Source: Atriophallophorus winterbourni
Taxonomy: Eukaryota; Platyhelminthes; Trematoda; Plagiorchiida; Microphallidae
Length of the DNA: 64,000 nt
Assembly: GCA_013407085.1 (NCBI GenBank)
Contig: JACCGJ010001504.1
Coordinates: 33,873-97,872 of the forward strand
Reading direction: 5' to 3'
Of this stretch, positions 55,241 through 64,000 are shown piece by piece. A model generated the notes under the pieces. It made no database searches. It was not told the DNA's origin and saw nothing but the letters and a program-made list of their open reading frames with translations. A program made the translations under genes and the position numbers. Numbering within the stretch: position 1 is the stretch's first letter; the number at the start of each line of letters is the position of its first letter.

Positions 55241-56330
55241 TGCTACTTAAGTAAACGTCCGATAATACCATCATTTCTATGCAATCTATTCTGAGAACAT
55301 TTAAGGTTTGAGGATTAAAGGTTTTTATGGTTAAAAATCATCAAGCTCAAAAGAATGCTAGAAATTACGTTCATATAAATAAAAACAAGATAACCATTCA
55401 GATTAGACATGGACTGAATAAAAATAACTTCTACAGTTTAGGCGGGAATGGATGAATAAAACTTTTAGCATTGTGCTCAAAAGACGGAGTCATCTTTTAT
55501 AAAGCATTATGGGAAAGAACAATCAGAGGAAGCCTATTTTTAATTTAAGCATTTTCGTAACGCCTGCATCACTGACAAGCGGAAGGAGAATATTACATTT
55601 GATTTGTTCCCAGAAAAAATCGGGTGCATGTCCAAAGCCCGTTTTTGCTTACGATAGTACAAGAACGAAAACGTCTTAAAAGATACCCACGGTGGTGAAC
55701 CAGGAAGGTGAGTTAATTGATTGAAATGGAGGCTACCGATGCTACGCAGTTTATGACGGATCATAGCCAGCAGTCAGAATTGTGAGTTGAACAGTATTCT
55801 TCAATTTATTTGATAATTCATCAAATCGCTGTGCGCCAATATTTAGAAAGGATTGCTATGCAGTTCCCACCAGGTCCGAAAAGGATTAACCCGCATTTGC
55901 GTAGATAACTAGAATCTAAAACCGATGCATCGTTAACCCGTATATTTCCAAAGTTCCATGGATTTTCCTCGCTTGACAAAAGGCTTAAAACATGGCGTCA
56001 TCAAACTGATGTTCAAGAAAGTTAATGCTAGTTAATCAGTTAACTATCGACTTATAAACTTGAAATAGAAAGATTCTGAAAATTTTATGCAAATATGGAC
56101 AACTAGTAAAAAACGAGCATGGGGTCGCCTGAAGCTGTTAACAACGTTAGAGATAAACGTGCGGATAGTTCCGTTGATGGAATTGCTGTTGATTTATCAG
56201 ATTATTGGATATCCTACTACATGGTAGCCTAATTTCGAAACTCAGATTATTAAATTTCGACATCTCTCTGCTTGAGTGGATGCAGAATATACTCTTTGGT
56301 CGGACGAATGCTATATGCTTCATGAACGCT
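55241..56330. other. No gene recognised
   Basis: AT-rich; may include decayed 5' parts of the Gypsy copy. Nothing clear. Confidence 0.35.
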
Positions 56331-56804
56331 TTTTCAGTTCAGTTCATTTCAGAAGGCACAGGACCTTAAGTGGCTCACAAACCAGTTGAGCGTCTAGAAT
56401 TTCTTTCGGTGGAAAGCTGTGTGGAAGCATCCACCACTGCCAAAGGGTCAATCCTTTTTCTCCGTGTGGAACTTCTGATGGTCGTAGGAGTAGGAGAATG
56501 TCGTGGAGCGAGCACCGCGCTCTAATCGATGCACTGCCGAAAGGTAATTTTCTTTCTTCTCCGTTTGCAATCTCTGATAATCGCGGTGCCAGGCGCTGTA
56601 GTAGTGGGATATTAGTAGGACAGCAATGCGCAATAATCGATGCTGGAAAAAAGAAAAGGCAGTTCCTCCTCACCAGCACGGTGAGAGGTCAGCTGATGGA
56701 GAATCAAGAATAAGAAGATGCTCTAAAATTGCTACAATGAATAGCGAGCAAAATGGAGGACAACCTAAGCATGAAAACAGAGAATAACTTACCACAGTCA
56801 CGGT

Positions 56805-58623
56805 CTAAACCCTGCTTGAAAGTTGACACGGAACTACAGGAGATAAGTTCTTCAGGGAGCTTGTTCCAGAAGTTGAACACCCTGAAGCTGAAAAAGTTTT
56901 CCTAAAATCTAGTCGACATCGTTCCTTAGCAAGCTTGAGTGCGTGTCCGCGAGTGCACAGCTTAGGACTTAAGGTGATGTTGTAATCTGTATTAACGCTG
57001 ATTAAACACTTTAAGATATTAAAGGTTTCAATCAAATCACCTCTCAAACGACGACGCCTGAGAGAGAAAAGACCCAGAGCCCATAGGCGATCAGCATAAC
57101 GTTTCCCACGCTGACCCTCAATCATGCGTGTTGCTAGGCGCTGGACGCTTTCAAGTCGAATGATATCCTTCTGGTAGTGAGGACACCACGCATGGACACA
57201 TTCAATTTCAAATGCGGCCTGACTAACGCCTTGTAAAGTGGCAGGAACACGTCGGGATTTCTGCTAGAAAGCACCGACCTCAACCGAAAGAGCACATTGC
57301 GTGCACGTTGCGCTGCAACAGCGCAATAATCCTCCCATTTGAAGTCAGCTCAAACTAGAACACTCAAGTCCTTAACCCGCTGTCTGCCGTCAACGCTAAT
57401 AGGAGTAACTGACACCTGGACTGTGATCTTGTCGGCCAGAGCATACAAGAGTTGGCATTTATTGAGGTTCAGTGGGAAGTCCCACCGTATGGACCAGTCA
57501 ATGACCCGCTCGAGGTCGTGCATCAGAGTATCTTCATTCGTTGAACCCATGAACTTCACGTCATCCGCGAAAACGAAGCACGGGAACTTCAAAATAGGCA
57601 ACAAGTCGTCGATAAAAATCAGAAAGAGCAGCGACCCTAGCACAGACCCCTGAGGTACCCCACTTATCACCTCCGTTTGGATCGACAACGTAGATTCTAA
57701 TCGTACTTTAAAGGTCCTACCTGTCAGGAATGATTTTATCCAAGCAAGTAAACTACCACGTATACCTTTTGCTGCCAACTTAGTTTCTGAAAAATTGTGT
57801 TGACGGAATCGAAAGCCTTGCTAAAATCCAGATAGAGCGGTTCGACCGGCTTCCCTTTATCCAACATTTTCGTAGCAATAATGAGGAAACTCAAGAGGTT
57901 GGTCAGACAAGATCTCCCTTTCAGAAATCCATGTTGAGCTACACTAAGTAGAGAATGCTGGCAAAGATGCTGGCAGATTTTGTCGCGTATAAGTCTTTCC
58001 AATACTTTCGAGACGATGCTAGTCAGGCTGACTGGTCTATAATTACCAAGAATCGACCTACAACCACCTTTGTGTATTGGTACTACTATGGCTTCTTTCC
58101 ACTCACGAGGAACCATTCCTGAGTGCGAATATGAATTGAAAAGCTTACATAGTGGTTCTGCAAGCACTGGGGTGAGATTTCTTAGCATAATTTAGTGGAT
58201 GCCAACAGATCCCTCAGCCTTAATAGCCCAAACATGAATAAGAGCTACGTACACCTCAGTCTCATTAGAGGACAAATCATCTAGTGCAGGGACACCAGAT
58301 GGAAAGTCAAGCAACTCAGACGGTGTGTGTAGAGTATTATCCCTTCTCTGAACGCTACTGAAAAACTTTGAGAAGGCTGTCGCCTTAGCTAGGTCACTAT
58401 CAGCTACTTGTCTGTCCTCCAGTTTTAAATCTCCAAACTTCACCTTAATTTTTCCTTTAGACAGCGCGTAACTGTACAAATTTTTTGGGTTGGATTTAGC
58501 GTCCCTGGCTAAGGATAACTCAAACTTCTGTTTCAGCACATGCTGCATTTTGACAGAAGCGTTTCGGGCGGTTCTGTAACGGACCCACGAACCAGAGGTG
58601 AGCGATAGCCTATATAGCGCCAT
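56805..58623 (-). pseudogene. CR1-B reverse transcriptase (copy 2)
   Basis: Pieces 58623-58192, 58188-57736, 57778-57350, 57125-56805 in order: ATAFSKFFSSVQRRDN, MVPREWKEAIVVPIHKGG, NYRPVSLTSIVSKVLERLI, QHGFLKGRSCLTNLLSF, YLDFSKAFDSVN, GVPQGSVLGSLLFLIFIDDL, FVFADDVKF (catalytic), DFPLNLNKCQ, RRRRLRGDLIET. Four frame breaks. Closely related to 26432-28019. Confidence 0.9.
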
Positions 58624-58928
58624 AAGCGATCACGTTTACGAATAGAACGACGAACTCTAGGAGACCACCAGAGTGGCCGCTGGTGCTTATTGCTGTGGAG
58701 CATGCAGGTCTTGTATCCCGTTAATAAATTTCAAATTCTCTACCACTTTTCAGTTACACTAGAATCACTCGAGAACAGAAGGTAAGATTTTGATGGCTGT
58801 AAAAGTTTGCCCCAGTCAACACGCCAAAAATTACGCCTAGGGCGCGCAAGAGGTTTGGGAAAACGGAAAAAAATCAGGTACATGTCCAAAGCCTGTTTTG
58901 CTTACGATAATACACACGCCTGTGCTTC

Positions 58929-59245
58929 CTAGTCGCTTTTGTCAAGCGGGGGTAGAAACTTAAAATTCTTGACAGCTTCTGGCTGAGACGACAGCACCAA
59001 AACAAGAGTGGATGGAGTGCATCCATCGCGGAACCTAGTGTGTTCGTTCACGTGCTGATGTAATCCATGATGGTGGACCAATCGAGAAAAGATGCAGATT
59101 GATCGGTAAGTACCCCTGAGGGAGCTGACCAATCTATATCTGGAAGATTAAAATCACCTAGAATGAGTACGCTTGGGGCTGATTGTAACAACCCGTCAAG
59201 CGTCTCAAGCAGTTGACTAATTTCTCGCAGGGTTGCACAGGGTGT
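58929..59245 (-). pseudogene. CR1-B endonuclease, C-terminal part
   Basis: TPCATLREISQLLETLDG, SVLILGDFNLPDIDW (catalytic DFN), then after a shift THVNEHTRFRDGC and STLVLVLSS. It continues the part at 60990-60670 on the far side of the LTR element. Confidence 0.8.
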
Positions 59246-59249
59246 GACG

Positions 59250-60665
59250 TTATTTTTCTGTGCTGCACTACTGTTGGCCCAGCCCGTGTGTTCAGAGATA
59301 ACGCAACCGTCACTCAACTCGTGTATTCACCGAATGCAAAGAGTATCACAATTGAGCAAATGTGTGAATATCACAGTGAATAAAAATCACAAATGGAACT
59401 CACCATCGATTTTGATTGGTCGATTAATCGATAGTTCGTTCACTGTCTATACGACAGGGGGTGCCCTCCTAACACCTCCCCCTTTAAGCTTGGTTGTCGT
59501 ATGACTTCATTTTCGCATTCACTTGCAGGCGGGTTACTGGAATACGTCTTCGATCAGCCCACCTTCTTGGTTTGTATTCCGCGGAATTAATTTGAGGCGG
59601 CTCTTCTTTTGCTAAATTTTCATCTTCTGGGGTCTTGAACTTGGCGAAGACAGGACAGAGATCATTGAACACTGATCTCTTAAAATAGTTTGTGCGGCAG
59701 TAGTTTTCGTTATGCCCCTTTCTGTTGCACTTCTGGCATCGGTGCTTCTTGAATGGGCAATAACGCGCAAAATGCCATTCATCACATTGGCAGAACTGGG
59801 ATGGGAGCTTGGTGTCTTCATCGACACAATGATCATTCTGTCGGCTACTTTGGTGCTTGACGGCTAACACCACTGGTTCATTCTGGCGTGGGTTTTGCTC
59901 GACCAGCGCAGTGTCACGCTTCAAATTTAGTAGCCTCTGACATTCGGTTGTTGACGTCATGTTGATTTTCGGATTTTGATCGAGTAGTGACGGTAGTCTC
60001 GTGCGAATCTCTTGATCCTTCTCTGATTGCAGACCACATACTTTTCCTGCATAAGTTACAAATTCATCGCAATCCTGCTTGATCAATTTCATGCAGTTAT
60101 ACCGTCTGTTAAATAAAAAAGACTGTTCGCCAAAAATTTCTTTGAAAATTGATTGAAAAATATATTTGAATCTCTTGAACCAAGATTCGAAGGTGAGACC
60201 GCTTTCTGGGTCGTAATTGAATTTGGGGATGCTGTTGATGATTGCATCCACCACTGGGTTTTGTACGTCAGTCTTCTTGTCTTGATAAATAGCAGTCCGA
60301 TTTTTCAAGTGTCTGCATCAAACGGGCTCGAGCTTCTTCGAATTGGCGTTGCTGTTGCTGAAGTATTGATTTTACTTCTTCTGCTGTGATTGCCATTTCG
60401 AATTGCTGGGTTCTTTTCTCCCCGTCGTCAAGTTGTTATATCTGTGCTGTACCACTGTTGGCCCAGCCCGTGTGGTCAGAGAGAACGCAACCGTCACTCA
60501 ACTCTTCTATTGACCGAATGCGAAGAGTATCACAAGTGAGCGAATGTGTGAATATCACAGTGAATACAAATCACAATTGGATCTGTCACCATCGATCTTG
60601 ATTATTCGTTATCGATAGTTCGTTCACTGTCTATACGACGACAGGGGGGTGCCCGCCTCCTAACA
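59250..60665 (-). mobile_element. Gag-only LTR retrotransposon, copy 2
   Basis: Same structure as 5626-7033: LTRs at about 59250-59475 and 60433-60665, Gag only. Target duplication TGACG (59245-59249, 60666-60670). The first bases of the left LTR have been lost. Polypurine tract and primer site TGACGACGGGGA near 60425 (one change from copy 1). It inserted into the endonuclease of CR1-B; across the duplication the endonuclease frame joins exactly. Confidence 0.9.
59484..60397 (-). pseudogene. Gag of gag-only element, copy 2
   Basis: 274 aa open from 60308; the first ~35 codons (from ATG 60397) are in another frame because of a small deletion near 60307. Otherwise close to the 303-aa Gag at 5860, including both zinc knuckles and the C-terminal [10 protein letters not shown]. 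Copy 2 has one more Glu in the acidic linker. Confidence 0.85.
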
Positions 60666-60669
60666 TGAC

Positions 60670-60990
60670 GTATACACAAGCAATCGCCAGGCCTCACTTG
60701 TAGCAAGTCAGGACACTAGTAACAACTTAGACATTTTCACTAGCGAGAGATAATCCTAAGCATGTATTGCGCAGATCATATTCAAGGAAAAGTGCTACGC
60801 CTCAGCCTCTTCTATCACCAGGTCTATCGCATCTGATGGCAAGATACTGTTCGCTGATACTCGTTGGCACAACATCAACTGCGGACAGCCAGGTCTCAGA
60901 CAGCGCTATAACCCTCAGGTGTAGCTCGGCTACAGGAAGAGAATGTTCAGTCCACTTATTTCTTATGCTGCATACTTTAGCGTACCACAC
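60670..60990 (-). pseudogene. CR1-B endonuclease, N-terminal part
   Basis: WYAKVCSIRNKWTE then LRVIALSETWLS (catalytic SET), RCDRPGDRRGGG. It stops at the LTR element. Confidence 0.75.
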
Positions 60991-61307
60991 AGTGGCCTTG
61001 GATACGTGCGATTCTAAACTCAGTCCTGCTTTGCCCTCGGTCGAAGCACCCGGGGAAGCTGCACGTTTTTGGCGTACTACTTAATACAGGAGAAGCAATA
61101 TCGTGTGCATCTTGCACGACGGTAATGAAACGTTGCCTAACTATTGAGCCCTCATTTATAACATGGTAACAGCCACTATAAAAGCTTGACAGACTTCCTT
61201 CTCCATTCAAGCTAAGCAGATCATCATCGTGCGCACCTGATAGCTAGAACCTAGGTGATGCACACTCCGGTACGATCGTTGTTGATGCAGTGGCGTTCGG
61301 CTTCGCT

Positions 61308-61690
61308 TCAGGCTGAAGGGTGAGCGGATGACCCTACAGCTAAGTTAATCCCAGTCGGAGCTACAGTGAACTGCCTCCTATCAAAAGGAGGGTTGTCAGG
61401 CTTCACTTGGAGTTTTTCTAAAGTGGCGTTAGTTATGTGTTCCGCCTTAGACAAAAACACATCGCGATCTGCCTGAAATGTGAACTCGACTTGGATCGGT
61501 CGAAGCCGGTTGTCCATCTTCCATCTACCTAAATGATGAACTCGCACCGTGGGAGTGGAAGGCTTCAGTCAAACCATCTGAAATAGATTGTGGATACACC
61601 TGCGGTCCTTGATGAAGCGCTCTACACGATTGAAAAACAGTACATTACGAGTTCTAGTTTTTCGAGCCGAAAATGAGCCATGTAATGTTT
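61308..61690 (-). pseudogene. CR1-B ORF1, C-terminal part
   Basis: After a stop near 61573 the frame reads RVHHLGRWKMDNRLRPIQVE and FTFQADRDVFLSKAEHI, an RRM-like fold found in CR1 ORF1 proteins; the upstream frame has RFIKDRRCIHNLFQMV. No clear ORF1/ORF2 overlap as in CR1-A. Confidence 0.6.
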
Positions 61691-61895
61691 CAATTTTTTT
61701 TCGAAGACTGTTTAGCTGCAGAATAATTTAATCGATGGCGTTGGAACCGGCAAAGTCTGTATGTTGCTTTCCATGTTTACTGGAAGTAGTAGTCTTAGCC
61801 TGCCTTCTTGGGGTGCCTGCTGTATTGGACACCATTCGTGAAGGTTGTCTAAGACTAGAAGGTGATTGTTTGACCTGCGTGACGTAAGCGCCGGT

Positions 61896-63876
61896 TTAAC
61901 CCTTAACGGACGAATGGGGCAAATTCGGTACACAAAATTTAAAGGTATATGATAGGTTAAATTAGACAGATCACTTTCGTATGCCAGGGGTATCGGAATC
62001 GGCACACGTTCTGCTATCGTTTGGTATGCGTTTGAGACGGCTGAGCCATGCGGCGCGCCAGTTGTCAACAAACTTCGGAAGTGAGGTGACGCTTGTGAAA
62101 TTTCGCTCCGTGCTTCATTTTTCTGCGTGCAATGGCTGAAAAACCTTGTAAGTATATACATTGATAATTTTTTGCTTCATTTATAGACATCTTCTGAACA
62201 TATTCAACGTATACACGAATGATGAAATATTTTTCTGTGCGAAATATGACTGTCGGAATATATGTCTCAAATATGTGACATCCGGCATGTGAAGCTATAC
62301 AAGAGCGTGTCCCAAAAATGATACAACCGGCACTTATGTTCCCAAAGAAGAACTGGAAAAATGGTTGGGCCTTGTACTGTATTTCTCAATATCAAAGTTA
62401 CCAAATACAAGAATGCACTGGGCCAAGAAGCTCTCTCCTCTCACTGACTATGCAGCTGAGTGCATGTCTCGAGATAGATTTGAAGCCATCAAATCAAATC
62501 TTCATTTAGCTGATAACACAAACGCTGGCAAACCTGGAGAGGCTGATTTTGACCAAATGTTCAAAGTGGAACCTCTAGTATACCATTTAAGAACAAAATT
62601 TCAAAACCTAACCAAAGAGCAAAATCTCTGCGTTGATGAGCAAATGGTGCCATTCAAAGGCAGATCAAGGCTCAAACAATACCTGCCAAATAAACCTAAA
62701 AAGTTTGGCTACAAACTTTTCGTACTCGCTGACGATCGTGGGATGATGTGCGATTTCATCCCATATACTGGGAAGATATCCCCCATCGATGTTCCCAACG
62801 TCCCAAACATCGGTGCTAGCTCAGATATTGTGCTACATCTTGCCAAGACCATTCCTTCCAATGAGAACCATCTTGTATTTTTTGATAACTGGTTCACCTC
62901 TGTGCCCCTTCTGCAATACTTGACAGATGTGAGAATATTTTGTTGCGGCACAGTTAGACTGCCACGATTAGCTTGCTTACCAAAAAACATGAAGAATGAC
63001 AAGCGCCTAATGAAAAAAGGCAGGGGTTCCTTTGAGGAGAAAGAACTGGTGAAGGGACATTCAAGTGTCACCCTGGTTCGCTGGTACGACAACAAAGTAG
63101 TCAATTTGGTGTCTACATTTGCCAGGGCAAATCCTCTATCAACTGTCTGTAGATTTGATAAAACTACAAAGAGGTCCATTGAAGTACCGTGCCCTGGTAT
63201 TGTGAAACGATACAAAAAGTCAATGGGTGGTGTAGATTTGGCAGACCATCTTCTTTCTTTGTATAGAATAAGCATAAAATCAAAGAAAGCTTATCACCGT
63301 CTGATCTATCACTTCATTGACATGGCTATAGTTAATTCATGGCTTTGTTATCGTAGAGACTGCAAGAGGCTTTCTCTTCCAAAAAAAGAAGTGCTCCAGC
63401 TTGCTTCCTTCAAACTTGAGGTAGCTTTCACCCTTACCAAAGCTGTAAAAATTTGCTTGCCTCCTAAACGTGGACGCCCATCTCTAAGAGGTGAAGCAAA
63501 AAGAAGGTGTGGAGCCCCATCCGACGATGTGAGGTTGGGCCAAGTGGCATATGTGCCTTGTGTCGAGAAAAAAGAAACCGATGCAGGTTCAAAAACTATC
63601 CTGGAAAGACGAAGATATTATGCGCTAAATGCAATGTCCACTTATGCTTAGACATGCATAAGAACTGTTTTGCGGCATTCCATGGGTTTTGATCGCGATG
63701 ACTGCATGAAGGAAATACATTATTTTCTATTCAACCTATTTTTCTACCTTGTGTGTGTTTCACATTAAAAATTTAATTGAGAAATCTTTTTATAACTTTT
63801 ATGTCTCATATAGCTGACTACAGCTGGAAATCAATGAAAAAGGTGCCACCACAGGACGATTGTGCCGAATTTGTCC
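61896..63876 (+). mobile_element. piggyBac-like DNA transposon
   Basis: Begins at TTAA (61896-61899) followed by CCCTTAACGG, as expected for piggyBac. GGGCAAATTCGGTACA (61917-61932) is inverted as TGTGCCGAATTTGTCC (63861-63876), 14 of 16 matching, so these are subterminal repeats. The 3' TTAA end is not found and may lie past 64000. Confidence 0.75.
62293..63692 (+). pseudogene. piggyBac transposase, truncated and frameshifted
   Basis: Open from 62293 (no ATG; first family match VPKEELEKWLGLVLY at about 62338) to 63651. Counting from 62365, catalytic aspartates are D91 (LCVDEQMVPFKGR), D174 (VFFDNWFTS) and D291 (GGVDLADHLLSLYR), with family spacing. The C-terminal Cys-rich zinc domain (CALC..C..CAKCNVHLCLDMHKNCF) is in another frame (to 63692), so one base has been gained or lost near 63535. 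The N-terminal ~100 residues are missing or lie in an upstream exon: ATGGCTGAAAAACCTT|GTAAGT at 62131-62146 is a candidate. It would cut and paste DNA at TTAA sites. Confidence 0.88.
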
Positions 63877-64000
63877 TATTTTTTTTATTTTCCGTAATAT
63901 ATATAAAAACTAAAAATACTTTCTGTCCCCATATAAGGAGATCAGTTTCATCACAAAAATGCAGGAGAAAAAAATTATTTCGATGTAAAACATAATTCAG
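63877..64000. other. End of window, AT-rich
   Basis: Probably the 3' end of the piggyBac element; no gene. Confidence 0.3.

Larger units (their letters stand above)
56331..61690 (-). mobile_element. CR1-B LINE (copy 2), split by a gag-only LTR element
   Basis: Nearly full-length on the - strand: ORF1 (about 61690-61308), endonuclease (60990-60670, then 59245-58929), RT (58623-56805), 3' untranslated block and tail of GAACT units (56331-56355). The LTR element at 59250-60665 splits the endonuclease. Without it the element is about 3.9 kb. Shifts in ORF2 make it inactive. Confidence 0.88.

Noticed and set aside
62709..63275. 188-codon frame antisense to the piggyBac transposase
   Set aside because: Shadow of a well-supported coding strand; no family features.
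1..64000. CRISPR arrays, bacterial operons or origins
   Set aside because: No regularly spaced repeats, no ribosome-binding pattern, and coding is split by introns; the DNA is eukaryotic.

Overview
The window is animal nuclear DNA, AT-rich, with two split host genes in a dense layer of broken and nested transposons. A flatworm, most likely a digenean fluke, fits best. The support is: a BTB-domain gene with two micro-introns of 36 and 37 bp; CsRn1-type Gypsy elements whose Gag carries the motif RYCPFK-x-HRC; CR1- and RTE-type LINEs; Penelope-like elements with GIY-YIG domains; and repeats carrying hammerhead-ribozyme motifs like those of schistosome SINEs. The species is not identifiable from the sequence alone.

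Host genes. (1) A three-exon PLAC8/cornifelin-type cysteine-rich gene on the + strand (exons 4693-4810, 7727-7866, 18224-18337; 123 aa). Its introns of 2.9 and 10.4 kb hold transposons and a 1,000-N assembly gap (15907-16906). (2) A five-exon BTBD19-like BTB-BACK gene on the - strand (37927 down to 31088; 376 aa). Neither gene appears as a single long reading frame; I assembled both from splice sites, matching phases and family alignment.

Mobile layer from left to right: hammerhead-SINE pieces (115-235, 5178-5520); CR1-A remnant (1500-2966); a gag-only LTR element with 5-bp target duplications (5626-7033); CR1 fragments; a foldback DNA element (12692-13649); a CR1-A element (20010-25540) split by a Penelope-like element with inverted terminal repeats and a 12-bp target duplication (23619-25401); a Gypsy gag fragment (25890-26410); CR1-B copy 1 (26420-28477); a third CR1 remnant (29150-30560); an RTE tail (34720-35070); an inverted pair of hammerhead motifs (38278-38510); a Gypsy element (39576-45833) with a second Gypsy element nested in it (40173-43225); Penelope remnants (46190-46720, 50930-51680); an RTE piece (47830-48560); a decayed Gypsy pol (53270-55240); CR1-B copy 2 (56331-61690) split by a second gag-only LTR element (59250-60665); and a piggyBac transposase (61896 to at least 63876).

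The most notable pattern is that all four LTR-bounded Gypsy insertions lack reverse transcriptase and RNase H. Each looks like an internal deletion that keeps the reading frame: gag joined to the pol C-terminus (two copies), gag joined to integrase, and gag-protease joined to integrase. The second is self-cleaving-ribozyme motifs in at least two settings: Penelope terminal repeats and a SINE-like dispersed repeat. The foldback pair at 38.3 kb may belong to either.
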